From Bordetella sp. LUAb4 (GTDB taxonomy: Bacteria; Pseudomonadota; Gammaproteobacteria; Burkholderiales; Burkholderiaceae_B): DNA of 64,000 nucleotides. The translations under genes and the position numbers were made by a program. The notes under the pieces were generated by a model. The model was not told the DNA's origin. It was given only the letters and a program-made list of their open reading frames with translations, and did not search any database. Below are positions 29,233 through 41,275 of the stretch, one piece after another; positions within the stretch are counted from its first letter, which is position 1, and each line of letters begins with the position of its first letter. The stretch is from the NCBI RefSeq assembly GCF_021325795.1, contig NZ_JAHPZX010000010.1, positions 1 to 64,000 of the forward strand, given 5' to 3'.

Positions 29233-30285
29233 TTGAAGATAGTCATTATGCATGCCCGCGGCGGCTCGGACGGGCATTTGACCCTGGGCGGCGGCCGTCT
29301 GGCCTTGCTGCTGGGTGCTCTGCTGGCGCTGGCTGCGTTGATCGGCGCGTACAGCGCATCCATGTACCGCAATCTGTCGGCACCGCAGGCCGGCAGCGAT
29401 GTCAGTCCGCTGGCTTCGGAGCAGGCAGTGCGCAATGCCGCCTTCGTGCGCGACAACCTGAATATGCTGGCCGGGCGCGTGGGGGCTTTGCAGGCGAAGC
29501 TGATCGGTATCGATGCACTGAGCCGACGCCTGGCCACGGCGGCGGGTGTGACGCTGACGGATCCGCAGGCGGCAGCGCCTGAGGCGGGCGCGATGGCGCA
29601 AGCGATGCCTGCGCAACATGGCGCCGACACCAAACAGGCTGTGATGAATCCGGCCGAGCCGCAAGCCGACGACGTCATGGACGATAACTTCACCGATCGC
29701 GCACCCCCCTCGCTGGACCCGGGATCGGCCCAGGCGCTCGGCCGCCAACTGGATGCCTTGCTGGCCAACGCCTCCGCGCAATCCAGCACGATGGACATGC
29801 TGGATGCCGCGCTGTCGCGCCGTTCCGGCGACCTGGCGCGCCTGCCGACGTCCATGCCGCTGGAAGGCTATGCCTACCTGAGTTCTTCCTATGGGTGGCG
29901 CCGCAACCCGGTGACGGGCCGCTACGCCATGCATGAAGGCGTGGACTTTCCCGCCCCGCGTGGTACGCCCATCGAGGCCGCCGCTGGCGGCGTGGTGACC
30001 GAAGCGGGACCCGAGAACGGCTATGGCAATATGCTCGAAATCGACCACGGCGACGGTATGAGCACGCGCTACGCGCACGCCTCCGAGCTGCTGGTCAAGA
30101 AGGGTGACGTCGTCGAGCGCGGCCAGATCGTCGCGCGTGTCGGATCCACTGGCCGCTCCACCGGCTCCCATCTGCATTTCGAAGTTCGTCTGGCGGGCCA
30201 GCCGCTCGACCCCAAACTCTTCATCGGTCCGCCCGCGACCGCGCCGCCGACCCTGGCCGCCGCGCCGTCCGCCAAGGGCGGCTGA
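29233..30285 (+). CDS. M23-family (LytM) peptidoglycan endopeptidase-like protein
   Basis: A 350-residue envelope protein. An N-terminal membrane anchor (residues 21-42, ALLLGALLALAALIGAYSAS) is followed by a periplasmic helical region (about 45-200) and the LytM/M23 domain (about 210-335). Zinc-site motifs are intact: HEGVDFPAPRGTP, YAHASELLVKKGD and HLHFEVRL. An active D,D-endopeptidase is therefore likely. TTG 29233 is preferred because AAAGGA lies about ten bases upstream; ATG 29248 is the alternative but too far from that site. It is often found next to secA in betaproteobacteria. Confidence 0.9.
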   Translation: MKIVIMHARGGSDGHLTLGGGRLALLLGALLALAALIGAYSASMYRNLSAPQAGSDVSPLASEQAVRNAAFVRDNLNMLAGRVGALQAKLIGIDALSRRLATAAGVTLTDPQAAAPEAGAMAQAMPAQHGADTKQAVMNPAEPQADDVMDDNFTDRAPPSLDPGSAQALGRQLDALLANASAQSSTMDMLDAALSRRSGDLARLPTSMPLEGYAYLSSSYGWRRNPVTGRYAMHEGVDFPAPRGTPIEAAAGGVVTEAGPENGYGNMLEIDHGDGMSTRYAHASELLVKKGDVVERGQIVARVGSTGRSTGSHLHFEVRLAGQPLDPKLFIGPPATAPPTLAAAPSAKGG

Positions 30286-30471
30286 GCGTGACAGGCACGC
30301 CGCCGCTTTTGGCATTACAGGCGTGACATTCCTGTCACCCACCGGGGCTTTGTCCCCAGGTGCGTTACACTCGATCGTTTGCCAGCGGACGCGTCCGCTC
30401 CACCAACTAAAAGATCGCCGCACGACGGGTTTCCCCACGCCAGGGAAGCCAGGCGGGCGGCCCCAATACGC

Positions 30472-33210
<2,739 letters not shown>

Positions 33211-33244
33211 CCAGCGCAGCCTGAACGTAATGGAGGAGCGCGCC

Positions 33245-33964
33245 ATGTTGCATGCGGTGGGACGTACTGAATTCGATCATGCCGTGATCATGGTGCGCGA
33301 TCGCCTGCAGGAACTGGCGCCGCACTTCGAACGCCAGGGCTATACCCTGAGCGAAACGGCGATCCACAACCTGGGGTCGTGGAACCGCCTGATCGTTTTG
33401 GAAAGCGCCTATATCGAGCTGTTGGGCTGGCCGCCCGGCAAGCCGCCGGCACGCAAGGAAATCGCCGATTCACCCTTGGGGCTGGAAGCGCTGGTGCTGC
33501 GTACCAACGATGCACAGGCGACTTACGAGCGTCTGCGCGACGCGGGTTATGCCGTCAATCCGGTACAAGTGCTCAAGCGCAGCGCGCAGTTCGAAGGGCA
33601 GGAAGTCGAGGCGCAATTCCATACCGTGCGTTTCGCCGAGCAGCCCGTGCCGGGGATCCGGCTGTACTTCTGCCGTCACATCACACCGGAGTACGTGTGG
33701 ACGCCGGCCCTGATGGATCATCCCAACGGCGCTCTGTCGGTGACGCGCATCGATGCGCGCGCGCCCGATGCACGCGCCACGGCCGAGGTCCTGGCGCGTG
33801 TGGCCGATGTGCCGGTCGAAGCGGCCGGCGCTGGCTGGGACGTGCTGCTGGGGAATGTGCGGCTGCACGTCGCGCCCGATGCAGCGGCCAGCCAGCCGGG
33901 TCTGGCGGCGCTGACGCTGGAAAACCGGGCGGGCAGTCATTACACGCTGGATATTGGTCTTTGA
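33245..33964 (+). CDS. VOC/glyoxalase-like domain protein
   Basis: A 239-residue protein of the glyoxalase-like (PF13468-type) group: FDHAVIMVRDRLQELAPHFERQGYTLSE at the N-terminus, NRLIVLESAYIELLGW in the middle, and a second half with HPNGALSVTRIDARAPD. Catalytic function and substrate are unknown. ATG 33245 is chosen because GGAGGAG at 33232-33238 precedes it. It follows secA by 34 bases and is closed by a strong terminator, so it may be the last gene of the secA transcript. Confidence 0.85.
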   Translation: MLHAVGRTEFDHAVIMVRDRLQELAPHFERQGYTLSETAIHNLGSWNRLIVLESAYIELLGWPPGKPPARKEIADSPLGLEALVLRTNDAQATYERLRDAGYAVNPVQVLKRSAQFEGQEVEAQFHTVRFAEQPVPGIRLYFCRHITPEYVWTPALMDHPNGALSVTRIDARAPDARATAEVLARVADVPVEAAGAGWDVLLGNVRLHVAPDAAASQPGLAALTLENRAGSHYTLDIGL

Positions 33965-34000
33965 CCCATCGGGCCGTGACCTATCGGGGTACTCAGCAAG

Positions 34001-34030
34001 CGCGCGCCTTTGGGCGCGCGTTTTTATTTT
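34001..34030 (+). terminator. Intrinsic terminator
   Basis: An 8-bp GC stem (cgcgcgcc/ggcgcgcg at 34001-34008 and 34013-34020), the loop tttg and a T5 run. It ends the secA-VOC transcript before the convergent molybdoenzyme gene. Confidence 0.92.
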
Positions 34031-34087
34031 AGCGGGGCAGTGACGGCAGCAGGCCGGACGCGCAGGGCGCGGGAGCGGCCAGGGGCA

Positions 34088-36400
34088 TCAAGCCTTGCCG
34101 CCCGCATCTCCCGCCAATGGCGATTCATAAGCCCGCAGTTCGGGCACCGGGCCTGCCCACGCCTCGATATCCACCAGCGCCGACAGCGCGCTGGTGCCCT
34201 GGGACAATTGCGACGTGCCGATATCCAGGGTCAGCACATTAGGATTGCCGTGACGTTCGACATCCTTGCCCGGATCGAACCAGGCCCCCGTCGACATGAC
34301 CAGCACGCCCGGGCTGACGCCGTCATCCAGGATGGCGCCCGCCAGGCACGCACCCCGCTCATTGAACACGCGCACTACCTTGCCGTCCTCGATACCGCGC
34401 GGCGCGGCATCGTCGGGATGAATGCGGACCGGCTCGCGTTCCTGGATCTTGTGGCGGCGCGATTGCGGCGCCGGATCCAGTTGTGAGTGCAGGCGATCGG
34501 CGGGTTGGCTGGTGATCAGGTGCATTGGCCAGCGTTGCGCGGCGGGCGCGCCCAGCCATTCCGCGGGCGGCAGCCAGCAAGGGTGGGGCGGACAATCCGC
34601 ATAAGCGAAACCTGCCACCTTGCTGGAATACAGTTCGATGCGGCCGGAGGGCGTCTGCAAGGGATACGCGTCCGGATCGCGCCGAAAGTCTTCGAACAGG
34701 ATGAAATCACGCTCGGTCTCCGGCAGCTCGATGTAGCCTTGCTGCCAGAATGCATCGAATGGCGGCGGTTCCGGCATGGCGATCGGGCCGTTGCGCCAAC
34801 GCTCGCCCATGCGGGCGTAGACGTGCCGGATCCAGGCCATTTCATCACGGCCTTCGGTGAATTCCGCTTCGAAGCCGCCCAGTGCCGCCAGTTCGCGATA
34901 GATGTCGAAGTCATTGCGGCTCTGGCCCTGTGGCGCCAGGGCCTGGTGCATGGCAAAGACATAGCGATCGCGCGTGGATCCGCCGATGTCGTTGCGTTCG
35001 AGCGTGGTGGTGGCGGGCAGGACGATATCGGCGCGCTTGGCGGTGGGCGTCCACCAGCTTTCGTGCACCACGATGGTTTCCGGCTTCTGCCAGGCCCGCG
35101 CCAGGCGGTTCAGGTCCTGGTGGTGGTGAAAGGGGTTGCCCCCGGCCCAATAGACCAGGCGCACGTCCGGATAGATGCCCGCGCGGCCATTGAATTGATA
35201 CTCGGTGCCGGGCGCCAGCAGCATGTCGGCGATACGGGCCACCGGGATGGCGCGCGGCGCCGGGTTACGCAGGTCGGGCATTTCCGGGCCGGCAACGTCC
35301 GGCCGTGGATTGGAGGCGCTGTTGATAGACCCGGTGCCGAAGGAAAACCCGCCGCCGGGCTGGCCGATCTGGCCCAGCATGGCCGCCAGCGCGATGCTGG
35401 CCCAGTACGGCTGCTCACCACGGTGGGCACGCTGCAGCGACCACGTGCAGTTGATCAGGGTGCGGCAACCGGCCGCTGCCCGCGCCAGCGCGCGTATGGT
35501 GGCGGCGGGCACGCCGCAGATGGCGTGCGCCCACTCCGCATCCTTGGGCTGGCCGTCGCTGTCGCCGCGCAGATAGGCGGCGTAGGCGGCATAGCCCTCG
35601 CAGTGCGTATGCAGGAAGGCTTCGTCGTGCCAGGACTCCACCAGCAGGGTGTGCGCCATGGCGATCATCATGGCGGTGTCGGTATTGGGGCGGATGGGCA
35701 CCCATTCCGCGTCCAGCCAGGCGGGCACGTCGCCGCGCGTGGGCGAGACAATGACGAAGCGCACGCCCCGCGCGGCCGTGCGGCGCAGCCACTGTTCCGT
35801 GGTGTGGGCGCCGGCGCCGCCGGCGATCATCTGCGCGTTGCGCAAGGGCATGCCGCCGAATGCCAGCAGCAGTTCGGTGTGGCGCGCGACGCTGTTCCAG
35901 TCGGTGACCCGGCCGGTCAGCGGCTTGTATGTGCCGATCACGTGCGGCAGCAGGAATTGCGCGGCGCCCCAGCTGTAATTGCCGGCCTGTTCGATGCAGC
36001 CGCCGCCGGCGTAGAGAAACCGGTGGGTTTGCGTGATGGCGCTGTGGACCCGGCCGGCCGAGGCCCATCCATAGGAGCCTCCGAATACGCCGTGGGGACC
36101 CTGTTCCGCGCGCACCCGCTGGAGTTCTTCGTGGACCAGGCGCAGGGCCTGGTCCCAGCCGATCTCCACGTAGCGGTCGCTGCCCCGGCCGCTGGTGTCG
36201 CGATTGCGCAGCCAGCCCTCGCGCACGGCGGGTTGCCGCACGCGCAAGGGCGAATGGACCATGGCGGGCATGGCGTGGATCAGGCTGGATGGAGCCGGAT
36301 CGCGCGGGAAGGGCTCGCAAGCGATCAGACGGCCGTCCTGGACCAGCGCGGTATAGGCGCCCCAATGCGACAGCGTAGGGTGACGAGTGACAGCGGACAT
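34088..36400 (-). CDS. Molybdopterin oxidoreductase, biotin/TMAO sulfoxide reductase type (BisC-like)
   Basis: About 770 residues, a DMSO-reductase-family enzyme with bis-MGD cofactor. It opens with HWGAYTALVQDG, typical of the BisC/TorA/DmsA single-subunit group. SYGWASAGRVHSA contains the serine expected to bind molybdenum, and GGNPFHHHQDLNRL, ERNDIGGSTRDRY and SQPADRLHSQLDP are further cofactor-site motifs. No twin-arginine signal or N-terminal Fe-S cysteines are present, so it should be cytoplasmic like E. coli BisC, which recovers biotin or methionine from their sulfoxides. The exact substrate is inferred. ATG 36400 is preferred to 36433. It stands alone, divergent from the ChaC-like gene. 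Confidence 0.88.
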   Translation of the reverse strand: MSAVTRHPTLSHWGAYTALVQDGRLIACEPFPRDPAPSSLIHAMPAMVHSPLRVRQPAVREGWLRNRDTSGRGSDRYVEIGWDQALRLVHEELQRVRAEQGPHGVFGGSYGWASAGRVHSAITQTHRFLYAGGGCIEQAGNYSWGAAQFLLPHVIGTYKPLTGRVTDWNSVARHTELLLAFGGMPLRNAQMIAGGAGAHTTEQWLRRTAARGVRFVIVSPTRGDVPAWLDAEWVPIRPNTDTAMMIAMAHTLLVESWHDEAFLHTHCEGYAAYAAYLRGDSDGQPKDAEWAHAICGVPAATIRALARAAAGCRTLINCTWSLQRAHRGEQPYWASIALAAMLGQIGQPGGGFSFGTGSINSASNPRPDVAGPEMPDLRNPAPRAIPVARIADMLLAPGTEYQFNGRAGIYPDVRLVYWAGGNPFHHHQDLNRLARAWQKPETIVVHESWWTPTAKRADIVLPATTTLERNDIGGSTRDRYVFAMHQALAPQGQSRNDFDIYRELAALGGFEAEFTEGRDEMAWIRHVYARMGERWRNGPIAMPEPPPFDAFWQQGYIELPETERDFILFEDFRRDPDAYPLQTPSGRIELYSSKVAGFAYADCPPHPCWLPPAEWLGAPAAQRWPMHLITSQPADRLHSQLDPAPQSRRHKIQEREPVRIHPDDAAPRGIEDGKVVRVFNERGACLAGAILDDGVSPGVLVMSTGAWFDPGKDVERHGNPNVLTLDIGTSQLSQGTSALSALVDIEAWAGPVPELRAYESPLAGDAGGKA

Positions 36401-36626
36401 GCGGGCATTGTCGCCCAGATCCTGGCGCACCATCTGCTTCGTATGCCATCGAATCCCGGGTCTGTACGGGCTGGAAGCAAAATTTTTCGTTGTGAGGGCA
36501 CAACGCGAACAGGATTTTTATTTCAGCCGGTCACGGGGCCGTCATCGTGCGATCCTTTTTTCCATGCCGAGGTTTAGCATTAGCACTGGCCCGAACGGAG
36601 CGAACGGGCAAACGGATAGGTTCTAT

Positions 36627-37238
36627 ATGTCGGCGGTGGTCTCTGAGTTGCCGTGCCTCCAGGCGCAAATGCCGGAGCATGATTCTTTGGACAGTGTCTT
36701 GGGGCACTGGAACGGCGCCGACGACCTATGGGTTTTCGCTTACGGCTCGCTGATATGGCGCCCGGGCTTTGCCTGGCAGGAACGCCGCATCACCACCGTC
36801 AAGGGCTACCACCGCTCGCTGTGCCTGTGGTCCCATCATCATCGCGGTTCGCGTGAAATTCCTGGCCTGGTCTTTGGGCTGAATCGCGGCGGCTGCTGCC
36901 GTGGCGTCGCGTTCCGCGTGGCCGCAGCCGATGTCCCGCAGGCGTTCGCGGCGCTGTGGGAACGCGAGATGATCGATAGCGCCTACACGCCACGCTGGCT
37001 CAACTGCCATAGCGATGACGGTTGCGTCAGCGGCCTGGTGTTCGTGCTCAATCGCGGCTGCGCCAATTACGCCGGCGAACTCACCGAAGAAAACCGCATG
37101 GCCGCCATCCGCAATGCGGTCGGCCGTTCCGGCGCCTGCCTGGAATACGTGGTGGAAACCGACAAGGCGCTGCGCGCCAACGGCATCGAGGATTGCCGCC
37201 TGGGCGCCCTGGTGCGGCGGCTGCTGCCGCTTTGCTGA
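36627..37238 (+). CDS. ChaC-like gamma-glutamylcyclotransferase
   Basis: A 203-residue protein of the ChaC family, which degrades glutathione to 5-oxoproline and Cys-Gly. It has the family opening WVFAYGSLIWRPGF (residues about 35-48), the RSLCLWSHHHRGS and PGLVFGLNRGGCCRGVAFRV segments, the catalytic-glutamate region ALWEREMIDSAYTPRW, and a late YAGELTEE. ATG 36627 with ggatagg upstream; an upstream in-frame ATG at 36564 is possible. Confidence 0.9.
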   Translation: MSAVVSELPCLQAQMPEHDSLDSVLGHWNGADDLWVFAYGSLIWRPGFAWQERRITTVKGYHRSLCLWSHHHRGSREIPGLVFGLNRGGCCRGVAFRVAAADVPQAFAALWEREMIDSAYTPRWLNCHSDDGCVSGLVFVLNRGCANYAGELTEENRMAAIRNAVGRSGACLEYVVETDKALRANGIEDCRLGALVRRLLPLC

Positions 37239-37254
37239 GTGCGCCGCGGCGCAC

Positions 37255-37908
37255 TCAGAACGACCATCTCGCGAACATGTACAACACGTGGCCGCCTGGA
37301 ATATAGGTGGCGTAGATATTCGCTTTCTTGTACCCCGCCGAGACCAAGGGCAGGGCGGCCGGAAAAGGGATGTAGTGCATCATGTCCTTGCGCGCGGTCA
37401 CGAACAGCGTGTAGCCCGCGCCCAGTCGAAAGTCGCCGCCGAAGCGGCCGACGTATTGGTAACCGTAACCCGCCACGGGCTGGACGTTGCTGTGCGAATC
37501 GAGAAAGGCCATGGCGTACACACCATGCCAGTCGCCATCGGCATCGTAGAGGCTGCGGCCATAGCCGCCGCCCACCGCGAATTCGCGGAACCTGCTGATG
37601 GTGGACGCGGCGTACTTGTTCCGGTTATGCCAGGCCCAGCCGCTCAGATAGAGGTCGCTGCTGCCTTCGGTCCAGATCTGGTCCGCGCGATTGCAGGCGA
37701 ACTGGATGAAGTTGGGCATGGTGTCGCAGGCCGTTGCGGCCAGGGGCAGCGCCGTGGCCATCGAGGCCAGCGCCAGCGCGGCGGCATGGCGGCGCGCGGC
37801 GTTCGTTGAGGGTCGGGCTGTAGGTGGGGCGATAGGTCGAACGATAGGTCGAGCGGTGCCCAGTGCGATACCCCGGGCTTGCGTTTGGACTTTCGATTGG
37901 ATGACCAA
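37255..37908 (-). CDS. pagP: Lipid A palmitoyltransferase PagP
   Basis: The C-terminal about 150 residues match PagP, the outer-membrane beta-barrel enzyme that adds palmitate to lipid A and helps resist antimicrobial peptides. SGWAWHNRNKY holds the catalytic His, and AFLDSHSNVQPVAGYGY holds the Asp-Ser pair. The end MFARWSF has the terminal aromatic residue of barrel proteins. The start is uncertain. TTG 37908 has a GAGAGGGG site and gives 217 residues with an unusually long basic N-region before the hydrophobic signal (ALALASMATALPLAATA). ATG 37761 would give too short a signal. It lies downstream of mgtE on the same strand. Confidence 0.82.
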   Translation of the reverse strand: MVIQSKVQTQARGIALGTARPIVRPIAPPTARPSTNAARRHAAALALASMATALPLAATACDTMPNFIQFACNRADQIWTEGSSDLYLSGWAWHNRNKYAASTISRFREFAVGGGYGRSLYDADGDWHGVYAMAFLDSHSNVQPVAGYGYQYVGRFGGDFRLGAGYTLFVTARKDMMHYIPFPAALPLVSAGYKKANIYATYIPGGHVLYMFARWSF

Positions 37909-38003
37909 GGCTGCGCCCCTCTCTTCCGTTTCGTCTGACCTGCCGTGTCTGGCAGGGTAAGACGACTTGCCAGCAAGGGCAAGGGAAAAAGCCCGCGGCG
38001 CGC

Positions 38004-39488
38004 TTACAGCAGGAAGACGGTCGCCAGCCCCAGGAAGATGAAGAAGCCGAGCGAATCGGTGGCGAAGGTCAGCAGCACAGAGGACCCGATAGCGGGATCC
38101 TTGCCGAAGCGGGCGCGCACCATGGGTACCAGCACGCCCACGGATGCGCCGACCAGCATATTGCAGATCATCGCGGCCATCATGACCAGGGCGATGGAGA
38201 TCGAGCGCGAGATGCCCCAGGCGAAACCGGCCGCCACCAGGCTGCCGCATAATCCCACCAGCAAGGTCACCAGCATTTCGCGCTTCACCAGCTGCCAAAG
38301 ATTACGACCCGTGATCCGGCCCATCGCCAGGGCGCGGATGATCATGGTCATGGTCTGGTTGCCGGAATTGCCGCCGATGCCGGCGACGATGGACATCAGG
38401 AAGGCCAGGATGACGATGTGGCTGACCGTTTCCTCGAAGCGCGAGGCGACGAAGGAGGCCGTGGCCGCCGTACAGAGGTTGAACAGCAGCCAGGGCGCGC
38501 GGTTGCGCAAGGCCATCTTGACGGGGGCGAAGATGTCTTCTTCCTGCAGGCCGGCGCGTGACAGGTCCTGCTCCTGCGAATCCTCGCGGATCACGTCCAC
38601 CACTTCGGCGATGGTGACGCGGCCGATCAGGCGGCCCTGGTCATCCACCACCGGCGCGGAAACCAGGTCGTAGCGTTCGAATGCGCCGGCCGCGTCGGCG
38701 TCGGAATCCAGCGGGGCCAGCGACAGGTAGTCGGTGGTCATGACCTCGCGGACGTCGGTTTCCGGCTCGCTGACCAATAGTGTGGACAACGGCAGGATGC
38801 CTTGCAGCTTGTCCTGGCGGTCGACCACGAAGATCTGGTCGGTGTGGTCGGGCAGTTCATGCAGCCGGCGCAGGTAGCGCAGCACGACTTCCAGCGTCAC
38901 GTCCTCGCGCACGCGCACCATCTCGAAGTCCATGATGGCGCCGACGCTGTCTTCCGGGTAGCCCAGGGCTTCCAGCAGTTGCGCGCGTTCTTCCTCGGTC
39001 AGGCCTTTTTGCACCTCGGCCACCACGTCGGGCGGCAGGTCGGGCGCCAGGTCGGCCAGTTCGTCGGCGTCCAGGTTGCCCGTGGCGGCCACCAGGTCCT
39101 GGCGGTCCATCGCCTCGATCAGCGATTCACGGACCCAGTCCTCGACTTCCAACAACACGTCGGCGTCATGTTCGGCGCTGACCAGGCGCCAGACATTCTG
39201 GCGTTCGTCCTTGGGCAGGGACTCCAGGATGAAGGCGATGTCGGCCGGATGCAGGCCGTCGACCAGGGCCTTGAGTTCGGCTTCGTGCTGGCGCTGCACC
39301 AGTTGTTCGACCAGGTCGGCCTTGGTGTCGCCTTCCTCTTGGCGGTGGACCAGATTGGCCACCACTTCCTGGCGGCGCAGCAGTTCATGCACCTCGGCCA
39401 GCGCGTGCTGGGCGTCCTCCGGATCGAGGCGCCGTGGCGCGGGGCGAGCGGGGGCCGAAGGCTTGGGCGCGGTGGCGGCTTCCGTCAT
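38004..39488 (-). CDS. mgtE: Magnesium transporter MgtE
   Basis: A 494-residue Mg2+ channel/transporter. The order is an acidic N-domain (about residues 40-150, superhelical Mg2+ sensor), two CBS domains (about 150-275), a connecting helix and five membrane helices (about 310-490). The pore signature GIGGNSGNQT lies at the start of the membrane part. Cytoplasmic domains gate the pore by Mg2+ binding. ATG 39488 follows the thioesterase gene by 12 bases, so the two are likely one transcript. Confidence 0.95.
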   Translation of the reverse strand: MTEAATAPKPSAPARPAPRRLDPEDAQHALAEVHELLRRQEVVANLVHRQEEGDTKADLVEQLVQRQHEAELKALVDGLHPADIAFILESLPKDERQNVWRLVSAEHDADVLLEVEDWVRESLIEAMDRQDLVAATGNLDADELADLAPDLPPDVVAEVQKGLTEEERAQLLEALGYPEDSVGAIMDFEMVRVREDVTLEVVLRYLRRLHELPDHTDQIFVVDRQDKLQGILPLSTLLVSEPETDVREVMTTDYLSLAPLDSDADAAGAFERYDLVSAPVVDDQGRLIGRVTIAEVVDVIREDSQEQDLSRAGLQEEDIFAPVKMALRNRAPWLLFNLCTAATASFVASRFEETVSHIVILAFLMSIVAGIGGNSGNQTMTMIIRALAMGRITGRNLWQLVKREMLVTLLVGLCGSLVAAGFAWGISRSISIALVMMAAMICNMLVGASVGVLVPMVRARFGKDPAIGSSVLLTFATDSLGFFIFLGLATVFLL

Positions 39489-39500
39489 GCGTGGAATCCG

Positions 39501-39914
39501 TCAGAGGGCGGGCAGGGGGCGGCTGCGGCGGGCGTCGTCCGTGGCGACGTAAACCAGGGTGGCCTCGGTAACCTTCACGACTTCGGCGTCCAGGCGCCGG
39601 CGCTGGGCGTAGACCTCGACCGACACGGTCACCGACGTCGTCCCGGTCTTGACGATTTCCGCGTAGAAGCTGCAGACATCGCCCACGAAGACGGGTTGCT
39701 TGAACAGGAAGGAGTTGACCGCGACCGTGGCCACGCGTCCGGCGGCGCGCTGGGCGGCTGGAATGGAGCCGGCGATATCCACCTGGGCCATGATCCATCC
39801 ACCGAAGACGTCTCCATGCACGTTGGCGTCGGCCGGCAAGGGCATGACGCGCAGGGCCGGCTCGCGATCCTTGGGCAGGGTATTGGAGTGCTGGGGCTTG
39901 CTGCTGGAGGTCAT
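39501..39914 (-). CDS. Acyl-CoA thioesterase, YciA-type hotdog protein
   Basis: A 137-residue hotdog-fold thioesterase hydrolysing acyl-CoA. The family core NVHGDVFGGWIMAQVDIAG with the probable catalytic D46 is intact, followed by VAVNSFLFKQPVFVGDV and TTSVTVSVEVYAQ. Size and motifs fit YciA. It is upstream of mgtE in the same direction; no functional link between them is evident. Confidence 0.92.
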   Translation of the reverse strand: MTSSSKPQHSNTLPKDREPALRVMPLPADANVHGDVFGGWIMAQVDIAGSIPAAQRAAGRVATVAVNSFLFKQPVFVGDVCSFYAEIVKTGTTSVTVSVEVYAQRRRLDAEVVKVTEATLVYVATDDARRSRPLPAL

Positions 39915-40092
39915 AAGGCCGGTTCCAAACGAACTAGGGACAACCGGCCGATTATGCAGGAAAAATGCTGCCGCGTTTGTGCGGATCCAGGCTGGCGGAC
40001 GAGGGCTTGGTGCCGGGGCGTGGCCAGGCCCTGTAAACCTTGGAAGCCGCCTTGCGCGAGCTCGCTGCGCGAGGACTTGCGCAAGCTACGCG

Positions 40093-41166
40093 TCAGGTCG
40101 CCAGCTTGACGATGGCGTAGCCGCCGAAAATCAGCCAGGCATAGATGATCAGGCCCAGGACCAGGACGCGCGGGCCCGCCTTGCGGATCTGGCTGAAGCG
40201 CGTTTCGATGCCGAGGGCGGTCATGGCCATGGTCAGGGCGAACACGTCCAGGCGTTTGGCCACGGTGATCGCCTGTTCGGGTATGACGCCCAGCGAGTTG
40301 ATGATGGCCAGGGCCAGGAAGCCCACCGCGAACCAGGGCACGGGGAGTTTGGCGGCGGGGGCGCCGTTGCCGCTGCCGTCGGCACTGTCCGTGGCATTGT
40401 CGGAAGCCTTGGCGCGGCTGCCGCGCAACCACAAGCCGAGCACCAGCAGCACGGGCACCAGCAGGGCAACGCGGGTCATCTTGACGATGGTGGCGACTTC
40501 CGTGGTCGCGGGGTCGATGTTGCTGGCCGCGCCCACCACCTGGGCCACTTCGTGCACGGTACCGCCGATGTAGATGCCCAGCGCCTGGGTGTCGAAATGC
40601 AGCCAGCCGGCGTGGTAGAAGACCGGGTAGAGGAACATGGACAGGGTGCCGAACAGCACCACGGTGGCCACTGCCACGGCGCTCTTGTGCGGTTGGGCGC
40701 GCAGGGTGGGCTCGAAGGCCAGCACGGCCGCCGCACCGCAGATGGCGCTGCCGGCGGAGGTCAGCATGGCGGTGTCGCGGTCCAGGCCCAGCAGGCGCTG
40801 GCCGACGAAGGTGCCCAGGACCAGGGTGCCGACCACCACCGTGACCGACACCGCCAGGCCGGGCAGGCCGACGGCGGCGATTTGCTGGATGCTGATGTTC
40901 AGGCCATAGAACGCGACGGCGATGCGCAGCAGCTTGCGGGCGGTGAAGTTGACGCCCGCGCCCCAGTCCGCCGGCATGGTCCCGCGCAGGAAATTACCGT
41001 AAATCATGCCGCAGACGATGCCCACGACGAGGGGCGAGAAGCCCAGGCCGCGGATGAAAGGCAGGTCCGCCAACTGCACCACCGCCGCGGCCATCAGGCC
41101 GACGAACAACACCCCATTGAGCTTGTCGCGCCAGGGCGAGGGAAGGGGAAGCGCGGTCGTCGACAT
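40093..41166 (-). CDS. YeiH/UPF0324-family membrane protein (putative sulfate exporter)
   Basis: A 357-residue polytopic inner-membrane protein with about ten hydrophobic segments. Family motifs are SPLVVGIVCGMIYGN, GVNFTARKLLRIAVAFYGLNIS, SAGSAICGAAAVLAFEP and GGTVHEVAQVVGAA. The family is annotated as putative sulfate exporters; the substrate is not established. A LysR-type regulator lies divergently 840 bases away, as in the E. coli yeiE-yeiH arrangement. A hydrophilic Ser/Asn/Gly loop (about residues 255-275) interrupts the membrane part. Confidence 0.9.
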   Translation of the reverse strand: MSTTALPLPSPWRDKLNGVLFVGLMAAAVVQLADLPFIRGLGFSPLVVGIVCGMIYGNFLRGTMPADWGAGVNFTARKLLRIAVAFYGLNISIQQIAAVGLPGLAVSVTVVVGTLVLGTFVGQRLLGLDRDTAMLTSAGSAICGAAAVLAFEPTLRAQPHKSAVAVATVVLFGTLSMFLYPVFYHAGWLHFDTQALGIYIGGTVHEVAQVVGAASNIDPATTEVATIVKMTRVALLVPVLLVLGLWLRGSRAKASDNATDSADGSGNGAPAAKLPVPWFAVGFLALAIINSLGVIPEQAITVAKRLDVFALTMAMTALGIETRFSQIRKAGPRVLVLGLIIYAWLIFGGYAIVKLAT

Positions 41167-41248
41167 GATGGTTTCTTTATTAATAAATAACTGGAAGAAA
41201 TATTAGATCCTGGAGTGTTATTTGAAAAATGGCATTATTAAATATGTA

Positions 41249-41267
41249 ATATCAGAATTTCTGATAT
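41249..41267. promoter_or_regulatory. Palindromic operator candidate for the LysR regulator
   Basis: atatcag (41249-41255), 5 bases, ctgatat (41261-41267), a perfect interrupted palindrome in an AT-rich stretch 82 bases upstream of the YeiH-family start. Placement and shape fit a LysR-type binding site; unproven. Confidence 0.5.
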
Positions 41268-41275
41268 CGTCTGAA

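Noticed and set aside
30286-30471. A secM-like regulatory gene before secA
   Set aside because: No open frame with an export signal and arrest motif; only short hairpins and direct repeats are visible.
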